NCBI RefSeq assembly: GCF_005239135.1
Contig: NZ_QKNX01000005.1
Location: forward strand, 124,001 to 188,000
Direction: 5' to 3'
DNA length: 64,000 nt
Source of the DNA: Natronomonas salsuginis
GTDB taxonomy: Archaea > Halobacteriota > Halobacteria > Halobacteriales > Haloarculaceae
Below are positions 8,101-16,385 of the stretch, in pieces. The position numbers and the translations under genes are program-made. The notes under the pieces are model-generated. The model did not search any database, was not told the origin of the DNA, and saw only the letters and a program-made list of their open reading frames with translations. How positions within the stretch are numbered: position 1 is the stretch's first letter; every line of letters begins with the position of its first letter.

Positions 8101-8400
8101 ATGAGCACGACTACCAGAACTCAGGACGCGCATGACATGGAATCCAAGCCCCGCACGATGTCCCTCGACGCACTGGCGCTGTCAGGTGCAGCTGCCGTCG
8201 TCTCTGCCGTCGTGATGCTGCTCTTCGGCGTCTTCGGAGCGATTGGAGTCTACGAGCAGGGGATTGAGGCAATGGAACAGTGGCACCTGTTCTTCGAACC
8301 GACCATCGTCGGGACAGCAGCAGGTATGGTTGAAGCCGCGGTGGCCAGCTTCGTCCTCGTGTACGCCTTCGCCTGGCTGTACAACTCCTTCACACGGTAA
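8101..8400 (+). CDS. Small two-helix membrane protein (DUF5676-like)
   Basis: A 99-residue protein starting at the ATG at 8101 (MSTTTRTQDAH). It has one helix at about residues 28-50 (LSGAAAVVSAVVMLLFGVFG) and a second at the end with AGMVEAAVASFVLVYAFAWLYNSF. The terminal FAWLYN pattern matches DUF5676, small membrane proteins frequently found near metal genes. It precedes the universal stress gene by 16 bases and is probably in the same transcript. Confidence 0.7.
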   Translation: MSTTTRTQDAHDMESKPRTMSLDALALSGAAAVVSAVVMLLFGVFGAIGVYEQGIEAMEQWHLFFEPTIVGTAAGMVEAAVASFVLVYAFAWLYNSFTR

Positions 8401-8416
8401 ATCGGAGAACTACGCC

Positions 8417-9322
8417 ATGTACACCGATATCCTCATCCCAACCGATGGCAGCGATCACGTCGAACCCGCGATCACGTACGGGCTCGACATCGCGGACCGA
8501 TACGATGCAACCGTTCACGCTCTACACGTCGTCGACAGTTCGCCGATCGAACGGAAACTCGAACTGACCGCGCTGACTCCCGATTTGGAGCCGCTTCCAG
8601 ACCAATGGTATGACGCTGGGGATGCCGCCACGCAACAGATCGCGACACGAGCCGCAGAACACAATCTCGACGTAGTTTCTGAGGTCCGCCGTGGCGTTCC
8701 AGCGCGAGAAATCCGATCCTACATCACCGACGCCGGAATCGATCTCGTCTGTATGCGAACCCGAGGACACACTGGCCTCGACCGATTTCTGCTTGGGAGT
8801 GTAACGACCCGAATTATCCGCACTGTTAACATCCCTGTCCTTAGCATCAATTCGAAGCCGGCTGAAGCGAGTTCTGAAGCCGAGATACGAGCTGGATTCG
8901 ACCGCATCTTATTTCCGACAGATGGCAGTATTCCGGCACGAGAGGCTTTTTATCACGCACTCGAAGTGGCTAAGATGTACGATGCGGCAGTTCACGCTCT
9001 TTATGTTGTTGATAGGGGTGACTACGCGTCTCGTCCGGGATGGACATGGGACGAACTGCAGCAAGTGCTAGAGCAGACTGGAGAAACGGTCCTCGAAGAT
9101 GTCCGATCTCGAGCGACTTCTGACGGGGTTGCAGTCACTGCTGAGATAACCCACGGCGTCCCCCATCAGGAAATATCGGAGTACTGTGACCAGCATAGCG
9201 TTGACCTCATCGTTATGGGGACGCACGGTCGATCCGGTATTTCACGACACCTCATCGGAAGTGTGACTGAACGAGTTCTCCGGAACGCTGATGGGCCAGT
9301 TCTGACCATTCGAGGAGCGTGA
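8417..9322 (+). CDS. Universal stress protein with two UspA domains
   Basis: Two UspA domains in tandem. The first opens with YTDILIPTDGSDHVEPAI and ends near NIPVLSIN. The second starts FDRILFPTDGSIPAREAF and ends with the ATP-binding loop type MGTHGRSGISRHLIGSVTE. The start is at 8417, where the first strand begins; the longer frame to 8243 overlaps the previous gene out of frame. UspA tandems bind ATP or AMP in many archaea and are linked to stress tolerance. The second domain keeps the G-2x-G-9x-G pattern; the first has a slightly altered version (RTRGHTGLDRFLLGS). Confidence 0.88.
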   Translation: MYTDILIPTDGSDHVEPAITYGLDIADRYDATVHALHVVDSSPIERKLELTALTPDLEPLPDQWYDAGDAATQQIATRAAEHNLDVVSEVRRGVPAREIRSYITDAGIDLVCMRTRGHTGLDRFLLGSVTTRIIRTVNIPVLSINSKPAEASSEAEIRAGFDRILFPTDGSIPAREAFYHALEVAKMYDAAVHALYVVDRGDYASRPGWTWDELQQVLEQTGETVLEDVRSRATSDGVAVTAEITHGVPHQEISEYCDQHSVDLIVMGTHGRSGISRHLIGSVTERVLRNADGPVLTIRGA

Positions 9323-9426
9323 ACCGCCATCGGGGGCAAGCTCCGGAGCACTCACCTCATCAGTGTAAATCGCGTTTAGTCTCGCCTTGAGACACTCGGC
9401 TTGCGTTTCCAGAGAGGTGTCTGGAG

Positions 9427-9702
9427 CTACCGGCGAAGCGAGATGAGAAGAACCACGAATCCGAGGCCAATGGCGACTGATTCGATGACGTGGACGACAG
9501 CGAGGTCAACTCCCGCGAATTCGAACAGCACTCCTTCAATGAAGACACCGAGAGTGATGATCCCGAATCCGATCGCGGCGTTTCGCATATAGTACGTGCC
9601 CGTTCGTCGATACGCCTCGAAGCTGTAGTACGTGATCAGAATACCGAGTGCGAGAACGAGCAAGCGAACGACTACAAGAATCGCTGTTGTTGCGTCCACC
9701 AT
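9427..9702 (-). CDS. DUF7521-type three-helix membrane protein (copy 1)
   Basis: 91 residues with three membrane helices. It is clearly paralogous to the upstream gene: both share the pattern ITYYSFEAYRRTG/AYQAYRGYRRSNG and GFGIITLGVFIEGVLFE/GFAIISFGAIIEGVLFD. Such proteins occur in haloarchaea directly downstream of a winged-helix gene, as here. Function unknown. The two copies could form a heteromeric membrane complex. Confidence 0.75.
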   Translation of the reverse strand: MVDATTAILVVVRLLVLALGILITYYSFEAYRRTGTYYMRNAAIGFGIITLGVFIEGVLFEFAGVDLAVVHVIESVAIGLGFVVLLISLRR

Positions 9703-9704
9703 TC

Positions 9705-9992
9705 TTATTCCTCCAGTTTCCGCGGGTCGCGTCCGTACAGGGCGTACAGGATCGTGAGCATCCCGAGCGCGACGATTACTGTCGCCACTATTCCAGCATT
9801 GTGCAACGTCAGGCCAACAACGTCGAATAACACCCCTTCGATGATTGCACCGAAGCTGATAATTGCGAAGCCGATAGCGAGATACAACATTGACTGGCCG
9901 TTGCTTCGACGGTATCCTCGATAGGCTTGGTATGCGATCACGAACCCGAGAGTCATGGTGACGAGTTTTGCGATGACGAGACCGATGTGCAT
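9705..9992 (-). CDS. DUF7521-type three-helix membrane protein (copy 2)
   Basis: 95 residues from the ATG at 9992 (MHIGLVIAKLVTMT), with three helices and a basic C-terminus (YGRDPRKLEE). It starts two bases after the stop of the winged-helix regulator and ends two bases before copy 1, so the three genes form one tight operon. Function unknown. The tandem with a dedicated regulator suggests a sensor or transport module. Confidence 0.75.
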   Translation of the reverse strand: MHIGLVIAKLVTMTLGFVIAYQAYRGYRRSNGQSMLYLAIGFAIISFGAIIEGVLFDVVGLTLHNAGIVATVIVALGMLTILYALYGRDPRKLEE

Positions 9993-9994
9993 GG

Positions 9995-10345
9995 TTAGTC
10001 GTTCCTCATTGTATCCCACAACCGAGAGAATCTGTCGGGGGCGTCTTCCCGAAGTTCGATGCGGACATCGAACCCAGACTCCAGAAGTTGAACCTCGACC
10101 CGGTTGAGCTGGGCTTCGTATTCGCTGTAATGATGACCGTCGGGGTCCATGTGCGTTCGTTCGACGAGAAAGTCGTACTCGAGCAACGTATTGACTCGCC
10201 TGGAAACCGTCGAGACGGACATATCGCACTCATCACTGAGTTCCTTGGCAGACATCTGTGTTCGGCGAGTCGCCTCGAGGATCGCTCGTGCATAGTCGTC
10301 GTCGAGGATGGCGAGGATCCCCGAGATGTCTCGCTCTTCACTCAC
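9995..10345 (-). CDS. ArsR-like winged-helix regulator
   Basis: 116 residues. The winged helix covers residues 5-70: ILAILDDDYARAILEATRRT, then AKELSDECDMSVSTVSRRVN as the recognition helix, and TLLEYDFLVERTHMDPDGHH as the wing. It is divergent from the halocyanin gene at 10462. A TATA element (TATATAAAG, plus-strand reading) at about 10369-10377 places its promoter about 25 bases before the start, so the mRNA is leaderless. The palindrome at 10386 lies just behind that promoter and could be this protein's own operator. Confidence 0.8.
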   Translation of the reverse strand: MSEERDISGILAILDDDYARAILEATRRTQMSAKELSDECDMSVSTVSRRVNTLLEYDFLVERTHMDPDGHHYSEYEAQLNRVEVQLLESGFDVRIELREDAPDRFSRLWDTMRND

Positions 10346-10385
10346 ATTCTACATTTCTGTGGATGGGTATATAAAGAAACGCCGA

Positions 10386-10402
10386 TTTGCTGACCCAGCA
10401 AA
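10386..10402. promoter_or_regulatory. Perfect 7+3+7 palindrome, candidate operator (copy 2)
   Basis: TTTGCTG-ACC-CAGCAAA, identical to the site at 2456, placed between the divergent winged-helix gene (start 10345) and halocyanin (start 10462). It is about 10 bases beyond the TATA box of the regulator gene, where a dimeric repressor or activator could act on both promoters. Confidence 0.65.
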
Positions 10403-10461
10403 TCTGCTTTCCGGACTATATGCCCCGAGTGTGTATATTCACGTGTAAGGTGACCGATGCC

Positions 10462-11112
10462 ATGACCGATTCACTCACGCGTCGACGGATGCTCCAGCTG
10501 ACTGGCGGTGCAGCAGTCGTTGGCCTCGCCGGTTGCACAGGGACTCAGGACAACAACAGCGAGGCGGCGGGCGGATCGCCGACTGAGAGTGGCCACGACG
10601 AGACCAGCACGGAGTCCGGCCACAGCGACGACGAGGACAGTCACGACGACGATGGGGGGCATGACGAAGCGGTCGGAGCGCCGTCCGATACGGCCGAAGT
10701 GAACATGATCACCCAAGACGGGGGCTACCACTTCGAGCCACACGTTGTGCGGGTGAACGTCGGTGGGACCGTGACCTGGCACAACGAGAGCGGGAGTCAC
10801 TCGACGACCGCGTACCACTCCGAAAACGACCAGCCCCAGCTCGTTCCCGACGGAGCGGCGTCTTGGGACAGTGGCATCGTCTCTGAACAGGGCGCAACGT
10901 TCGAACACACGTTCGAGACCGAGGGGGTCTACCACTACTACTGCACGCCCCACGAGAGCCTCGGGATGATCGGGAGCGTCATCGTCGGTGAACCGGATCC
11001 CCACGAGGAGGTCGCCCTCGAGGATCCGCCGGCAGACAAGCCCGATCGGGTCCGCGAGAAGCTCGAAGAACTGAACGGAATGATTTCGACCGCCCTCGGC
11101 GACGACCACTAA
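10462..11112 (+). CDS. Halocyanin-type blue copper lipoprotein
   Basis: A Tat lipoprotein signal (TRRRMLQLTGG, lipobox VGLAGC) is followed by a His/Asp/Glu-rich linker (GHDETSTESGHSDDEDSHDD) that could itself bind metal. The cupredoxin domain has WHNESGSHSTTAYH and the ligand loop YHYYCTPHESLGMIG (Cys, His, Met). Halocyanins are membrane-anchored mobile electron carriers. The C-terminus has an extra helical tail of about 40 residues. The start at 10462 directly precedes the Tat motif; an in-frame GTG at 10450 is possible. It is divergent from the winged-helix gene and shares the palindrome at 10386. Confidence 0.9.
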   Translation: MTDSLTRRRMLQLTGGAAVVGLAGCTGTQDNNSEAAGGSPTESGHDETSTESGHSDDEDSHDDDGGHDEAVGAPSDTAEVNMITQDGGYHFEPHVVRVNVGGTVTWHNESGSHSTTAYHSENDQPQLVPDGAASWDSGIVSEQGATFEHTFETEGVYHYYCTPHESLGMIGSVIVGEPDPHEEVALEDPPADKPDRVREKLEELNGMISTALGDDH

Positions 11113-11146
11113 TCACTCCCGGACGTTTTCAGCAGCGCGCCCCCTC

Positions 11147-11704
11147 CTACCGTACAAGTAGATTGTAGCCGATATGGAGTACTGCGAGGCCGAGATATCC
11201 AAGACCGAGTACCGCCAGATTTCGTCGCGACAGCGACGGTAAGCCTACCTCGTCGGTATGATGAATCCGCTCGCCGAGCGCGTACGCGAACCGCCCGGCA
11301 ATGAGTGCGAACGGTAGGTGAACGAATACTAGCGGGAGCACGAGCGAATCGAACTGGGCTGTCGCCTCGAGACGTGACAGGTATTCGAGTTTGAGCACCA
11401 GTTCGAGGAAGGCGACTGTCAGACCGGAGGCCACGGTTGCGAGTAGTCCCTCGGTTTTCGAGAGGAGTTGACCTTGCCAGTAGCTCCAGCCGTAGAAAAC
11501 GAGTATCAAAGGAATGAGACGGACGAACGCCTCCTCGATGAGCCCAACCAGAAGAGTCCACGTGCTTGCGGTCGTCACCTGAAGCAGGGCAAGTTCGAAC
11601 TGATAGGCACTCCACACGCCGATACCGGTCACGACGCTACTTACGACAGTCAACCCGACCAGTGACCGGTACTGTGACGGCATATGTGACAACGACCGTT
11701 TCAT
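11147..11704 (-). CDS. PrsW-like intramembrane protease homologue
   Basis: A 185-residue protein with about six helices. Four polar positions in membrane segments match the PrsW/CPBP pattern: EE at 57-58 (LIEEAFVRL), E101 (FLELVLK), H129 (VHLPFA) and H177 with N181 (LHIGYNLL). PrsW-type enzymes cut regulatory membrane proteins such as anti-sigma factors. The motif-1 Lys of PrsW is Arg here. The target is unknown. The assignment is by motif only, and a non-proteolytic membrane protein remains possible. Confidence 0.6.
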   Translation of the reverse strand: MKRSLSHMPSQYRSLVGLTVVSSVVTGIGVWSAYQFELALLQVTTASTWTLLVGLIEEAFVRLIPLILVFYGWSYWQGQLLSKTEGLLATVASGLTVAFLELVLKLEYLSRLEATAQFDSLVLPLVFVHLPFALIAGRFAYALGERIHHTDEVGLPSLSRRNLAVLGLGYLGLAVLHIGYNLLVR

Positions 11705-11824
11705 ACGTGAGAGTCAGTCAAAATAGGCGTATCCGTTCGAAGTCCACACTGCGAAGAGCCTTTATTATCCTTCACCTGTTACTCACTCACACGAATACTA
11801 ACTGTAGCCGGTCACCATACTACC

Positions 11825-12559
11825 ATGCCACCCGACGAACCCGCTTCCGTCTCTCGGTCGGCTTATACGGAGCACGACGTAATCGGCCGGATTGAAGAGA
11901 CGGCTCTGTCACGTCGGGGGTTTCTTGCCGGACTCGGCCTGGGGAGCCTTGGGGGCGCCGGTGCGGTTTTCGGTCTCACGCGAGCGGGGGAGGGATTTCA
12001 GTCGCTGGCGACACTCGCTGGTGGGGCCACACTTCCCGCAACAACACGGTACTATCTTCCAGCAGTCGACGGCTCCGATAGCGGCCTCATGGTTCCGGTG
12101 GCATTTGAGTTCACCGACGGCGAGGGCGAGTTGTTCGTGAATTTGAATGGAATCGAAGTCCGCCACGACCTCCAGCTCGCGCTTCGTGAAGCGATTGCGA
12201 CGGCCACGCGGCTCACCGACAGCTCGCTGGCCGGAACGGCGACGCACGTCACGTTCGATTCTCCCACGGACAGTGTGCTCGCACTTCGCGGGAAGAGCTG
12301 GGAAGCAGGACTCACGGTCGCCCTCGTCGCCAGCCTCCGCCAGCAGTCACTCACACCGGAGACGCTCATCACGGGAATCGTCGACGACGAAGGAGCGTTG
12401 CTTCCCGTTGGGGAGATCGAGACGAAAGCCCATGCAGCACGAGGACTTGATGCACGGGCTTTGGTCATTCCGGCGGACGAACCGACAGAAGTGGCTGTAT
12501 CGGGGCTCCGTATCGTCAGAGTTCGCTCGATAACGGAGGCGCTTAGCCGGATTCTGTGA
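11825..12559 (+). CDS. Tat-exported Lon-protease-like (S16) domain without ATPase
   Basis: An N-terminal Tat motif (LSRRGFLAGLGLG) precedes a domain resembling the proteolytic part of Lon: AGLTVALVASLRQQ, then ITGIVDDEGALLPVGEIETK, then AARGLDARALVIPADE. The Lon catalytic Lys is matched by K201. The position of the catalytic Ser (GPSAG in Lon) is occupied by Glu (SWEAG, E160). There is no AAA domain. Either it is an inactive Lon fold, like the one in RadA, or it uses S158 in a shifted position. Export outside the cell removes it from ATP-driven degradation. Confidence 0.7.
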   Translation: MPPDEPASVSRSAYTEHDVIGRIEETALSRRGFLAGLGLGSLGGAGAVFGLTRAGEGFQSLATLAGGATLPATTRYYLPAVDGSDSGLMVPVAFEFTDGEGELFVNLNGIEVRHDLQLALREAIATATRLTDSSLAGTATHVTFDSPTDSVLALRGKSWEAGLTVALVASLRQQSLTPETLITGIVDDEGALLPVGEIETKAHAARGLDARALVIPADEPTEVAVSGLRIVRVRSITEALSRIL

Positions 12560-12660
12560 ACGAAGGCCCTTCGCGACAGCTGTATGAAGTGCTGCAGTGA
12601 CTGGGTCTTCCGACTGTTCGGAGCCAACAATTCAAGGGCTGGGTAAGCGTAGCTCACTCC

Positions 12661-15438
12661 ATGGTCGAAACTGATCCTTTCGATGCGATACGTGAATTCG
12701 AGTTCGATGGGGACGCCTATCAAATGGCGGATCTCACCGCTCTCGAAGAGGCCGGCCTCTGCGAACTGGACCGCCTTCCGGTTAGCATTCGTGTCCTCCT
12801 CGAATCCGTCCTTCGGAACGTCGACGGCGACACCATTACGGCTGAGGACGTTCGGAACGTCGCTTCGTGGCAGCCTGACGTGCCGGATGTCGAACTTCCG
12901 TTCACGCCGTCGCGGGTCGTCCTCCAGGACCTCACCGGTGTTCCCGCCGTCGTCGACCTCGCGGCACTCCGCTCGGCGGTTGAGCGCAAGGGCGAGGATC
13001 CAACCCTCGTCGAACCGGAGATCCCGTGCGATCTCGTCATCGACCACAGCGTTCAGGTCGACTACTTCGGCTCTGAGGACGCATACGAGAAGAACGTCGA
13101 ACTGGAGTATGAGCGCAACGGCGAACGCTATCGAGCGCTCAAGTGGGCCCAACAGGCCTTCGACGACTTCCGCGTCGTACCGCCGGGAACCGGGATCGTC
13201 CACCAGGTGAACCTTGAATACCTCGGCCAGGTCGTCCACGCCCGAGAGCGTGATGGCGAGCAGTGGCTGCTCCCCGACACCCTCGTCGGAACTGATAGCC
13301 ACACGCCGATGATCGGTGGTATCGGCGTCGTCGGGTGGGGCGTTGGCGGCATCGAGGCGGAAGCCGCGATGCTTGGCCAGCCCATCACGATGAAGCTCCC
13401 CGAGGTCGTCGGCGTCCGACTCACCGGCGAACTACCCGAAGGTGCGACAGCGACCGACCTCGTCCTCCACGTCACCGAGCAACTCCGCGAGGTCGGGGTT
13501 GTCGACCGCTTCGTCGAGTTCTTCGGACCGGGCGTGTCGAACCTCACTGTTCCGGACCGGGCGACCATCGCGAACATGGCACCCGAACAGGGTTCGACCA
13601 TCTCGATGTTCGGGGTGGACGAGGCGACTCTCGATTATCTCGAGCTTACGGGACGCGACGAGGAGCACATCGAACTGGTCCGTGAATATCTCGACGCCCA
13701 GGGGCTGTTCGGCGAGCAGAACCCCGAGTACACCGAAACAGTCGAGCTCGATCTCTCGACGATAACACCCAGTCTCGCCGGGCCGAAGCGGCCTCAGGAC
13801 CGCGTCCCGATGGACGACATGAAGACGCACTTCCGTGGATTGGTCCACGGTGAATTCGAAGACGAAGTGGACGAAATCGACGAGGACGCGCTCACCCGAT
13901 GGCTTGGCGAAAGCAGCGCTGCCGATGACCGACCGGACCCCGATCTTCCGGAGCCGGACGTCGGCGACCTCGACAAACGGGTCGAAGTCGACGTACACGG
14001 CGAAACGACTGAAATCGGCCACGGGAGCGTCGTAGTTAGCGCCATCACCAGCTGTACGAACACGTCGAACCCTTCGGTGATGCTCGCGGCAGGACTCCTC
14101 GCTCGCAACGCTGTCGAGCGTGGGCTTGACGTCCCCGCGTACGTCAAGACGAGTCTCGCTCCGGGAAGTCGTGTTGTCACCCAATATCTCGAGGAATCGG
14201 GCCTCCTTCCGTATCTCGAAGACCTCGGCTACAACGTGGTCGGCTACGGCTGTACGACCTGTATCGGGAATGCCGGACCACTGCCCGAGCCGATCGAACG
14301 CGCGATCGACGCCGAAGACCTCTGGACGACGAGTGTCCTCTCGGGCAATCGCAACTTCGAGGCACGCATCCATCCGAAGATCCGGGCGAACTACCTCGCC
14401 AGTCCGCCACTCGTGGTCGCCTACGGCCTCGCCGGCCGCATGGACATCGACCTCGAACACGACTCGCTCGGAACGGACGCTGAGGGCGACCCAGTCTACC
14501 TCGCAGACATCTGGCCCGACCCCGACGAGATTCATACGGCGGTTCACGATAGCGTCGACTCGGCGATGTTCGAGGAGAAGTACGCCGAGGTGTTCGAGGG
14601 GGACGAACACTGGGATGCGCTCGATGCGCCGAGCGGTGACGTCTACGAGTGGGACGAGTCTTCGACGTATATCCGAGAGCCGCCGTTTTTCAAGGACTTC
14701 CCGCTGGAGAAACCCGGCGTGGCGGACGTTGAAGACGCCCGCACACTCCTGTTGCTCGGGGACACGGTCACCACGGACCACATCAGTCCCGCCGGACCGT
14801 TCAGTCGCGAGCAACCGGCTGGGGAATGGCTCGTGGAGCGCGGTGTCGAACCGCACGAGTTCAACACGTACGGTGCTCGGCGAGGGAATCACGAGGTGAT
14901 GATGCGCGGGACGTTTGCGAACGTCCGCATCGAGAATCAGATGCTCGACGACGTCGAAGGTGGCTACACGATTCACAACCCCACGGACGAACAGACGACG
15001 GTCTTCGAGGCCAGTCGTCGCTACCGCGAGAACGACACGCCGCTTGTCGTGTTCGCTGGCGAGGAACTCGGAACGGGATCGAGTCGTGACTGGGCTGCGA
15101 AGGGGACGGATCTGTTGGGAGTCCGTGCCACTATCGCCGAAAGTTACGAACGAATCTTCCGCGACAACCTCGTCGGTATGGGTGTCCTGCCGCTGCAGTT
15201 CCAAGAGGGAGACTCGTGGGAGTCGCTCGATCTCGACGGCTCGGAGATCATCGCGATCCGTGGCCTTGATGACGGGTTAGACGTGAACAACGAGCTGACC
15301 GTCCTCGCAGAACGGGCTGATGGATCGACCGTTGAATTCCCGGTTACTGCCCAGGTTGGTACGCCTGCAGCCGTTCGATACGTCGAGAACGGAGGCATTC
15401 TCCACCTCGTCCTCCGACGACTACTCTCCCAAGGATAA
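12661..15438 (+). CDS. acnA: Aconitate hydratase, IRP1/AcnA type
   Basis: 925 residues, full length for the AcnA family. It interconverts citrate and isocitrate through a 4Fe-4S cluster. Cluster cysteines are visible in SCTNTSNPSVM (about residue 465) and GCTTCIGNAG (about 530-533). Other signatures are DSHTPMIGGIGVVGWG, TTDHISPAGPF, RRGNHEVMMRGTFANVRI and GTGSSRDWAAKG. The ATG at 12661 is followed by a normal N-terminus. Its place inside a copper and stress island suggests an extra isozyme; Fe-S enzymes are known targets of copper damage. That link is inference. Confidence 0.95.
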   Translation: MVETDPFDAIREFEFDGDAYQMADLTALEEAGLCELDRLPVSIRVLLESVLRNVDGDTITAEDVRNVASWQPDVPDVELPFTPSRVVLQDLTGVPAVVDLAALRSAVERKGEDPTLVEPEIPCDLVIDHSVQVDYFGSEDAYEKNVELEYERNGERYRALKWAQQAFDDFRVVPPGTGIVHQVNLEYLGQVVHARERDGEQWLLPDTLVGTDSHTPMIGGIGVVGWGVGGIEAEAAMLGQPITMKLPEVVGVRLTGELPEGATATDLVLHVTEQLREVGVVDRFVEFFGPGVSNLTVPDRATIANMAPEQGSTISMFGVDEATLDYLELTGRDEEHIELVREYLDAQGLFGEQNPEYTETVELDLSTITPSLAGPKRPQDRVPMDDMKTHFRGLVHGEFEDEVDEIDEDALTRWLGESSAADDRPDPDLPEPDVGDLDKRVEVDVHGETTEIGHGSVVVSAITSCTNTSNPSVMLAAGLLARNAVERGLDVPAYVKTSLAPGSRVVTQYLEESGLLPYLEDLGYNVVGYGCTTCIGNAGPLPEPIERAIDAEDLWTTSVLSGNRNFEARIHPKIRANYLASPPLVVAYGLAGRMDIDLEHDSLGTDAEGDPVYLADIWPDPDEIHTAVHDSVDSAMFEEKYAEVFEGDEHWDALDAPSGDVYEWDESSTYIREPPFFKDFPLEKPGVADVEDARTLLLLGDTVTTDHISPAGPFSREQPAGEWLVERGVEPHEFNTYGARRGNHEVMMRGTFANVRIENQMLDDVEGGYTIHNPTDEQTTVFEASRRYRENDTPLVVFAGEELGTGSSRDWAAKGTDLLGVRATIAESYERIFRDNLVGMGVLPLQFQEGDSWESLDLDGSEIIAIRGLDDGLDVNNELTVLAERADGSTVEFPVTAQVGTPAAVRYVENGGILHLVLRRLLSQG

Positions 15439-15698
15439 CTACGCCTCTCTAGTGTCTCCCCACGAACTCCGGGCTGGTTGGTCACTGTCGGATGTGATCC
15501 ACCGCGGAGCCGGTTTTCTTCCAGAAGAAGCGTTACGTTCCACGTGAATCGGCAAGGAAGAGCATCTTTATGCGATATCGGCGAATAGGTTTGCGGTATG
15601 TCATCACGAGAAAACCAATTAGGAGAGTTTGGAATCAAAGGGTGTAGCAGTTCGGATGCGGAGTAATGAACTTATAGCTGGCTGGTGAGAACAGCCAT

Positions 15699-15998
15699 AT
15701 GCTCACGTCCCCCAGCGAACTTCTCTTGACCAGTATCATCCTCGCGAGCACCGCGTACACCGCGAGCAAAACGCCCGCGATCTGGTCTCAATACGAGGGA
15801 CGATATGGGCGCTTACTCGTTGGAGTACCGCTTGTCGGATTCTTGTTCGGGATTGTCCATCTTGGGATGGTCACGCCGCTTCCGCACGGCCTGCTCGCTG
15901 CCGTGGAAACAGGCGCTCTCCTCGGTGTTACTGTCGTAATCGGCGTATTCGGATACATCCACCCGCGACTTGGACATTTTGGGGGAGAACTTCGATGA
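15699..15998 (+). CDS. Small membrane protein, first of an overlapping pair
   Basis: 99 residues with three helices. No family recognised. A TATA-like element (CTTATAG) lies about 25 bases before the ATG, which suggests a leaderless transcript. Its stop overlaps the next start (ATGA at 15995-15998), so the two products are probably made together and may interact in the membrane. Confidence 0.7.
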   Translation: MLTSPSELLLTSIILASTAYTASKTPAIWSQYEGRYGRLLVGVPLVGFLFGIVHLGMVTPLPHGLLAAVETGALLGVTVVIGVFGYIHPRLGHFGGELR

Positions 15999-16294
15999 CA
16001 GCGCTACTGCTTTCGCTCCTCTCGGCACTCGTCGCTGGTGGGCTTGCGTTCCTTTGCTACATCCTGCTCTATGGGGACATCGTGCTAGTGATTCAGCGCC
16101 CGTTCTTTTTCAGAATCGGCGTTGGTGCGCTCTGTGCTGCAGTCCTCGGAGTGAGCGCAGTAGCGGTCGACTGGGTTCCGACACACCTCGTTCACGCCAT
16201 CTTCGCCGGGTCAATCGCTGCGGCGGTCCAGGCAGTTCATAACGGTCTCCATCCAGATACTGAAGCGTGGTTCTACTCGCTCTTTCGAACCTGA
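15995..16294 (+). CDS. Small membrane protein, second of an overlapping pair
   Basis: 99 residues with two or three helices (LLLSLLSALVAGGLAFLCYI at the start). No family recognised. It is translationally coupled to the preceding membrane protein by a four-base overlap. Confidence 0.7.
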   Translation: MTALLLSLLSALVAGGLAFLCYILLYGDIVLVIQRPFFFRIGVGALCAAVLGVSAVAVDWVPTHLVHAIFAGSIAAAVQAVHNGLHPDTEAWFYSLFRT

Positions 16295-16385
16295 CCGTCG
16301 ACGCAGCCGATTTCCGATTCAGGACTCAGCTGGTTTGGATTCATAACGACAAGCAGCCTAAACGGGGCACCCTAAAGGAGACACA

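Noticed and set aside
13432-15204. 590-residue open frame opposite the aconitase gene
   Set aside because: It is antisense to a clearly conserved gene; high GC codon use leaves long shadow frames open. The translation has no recognisable domain.
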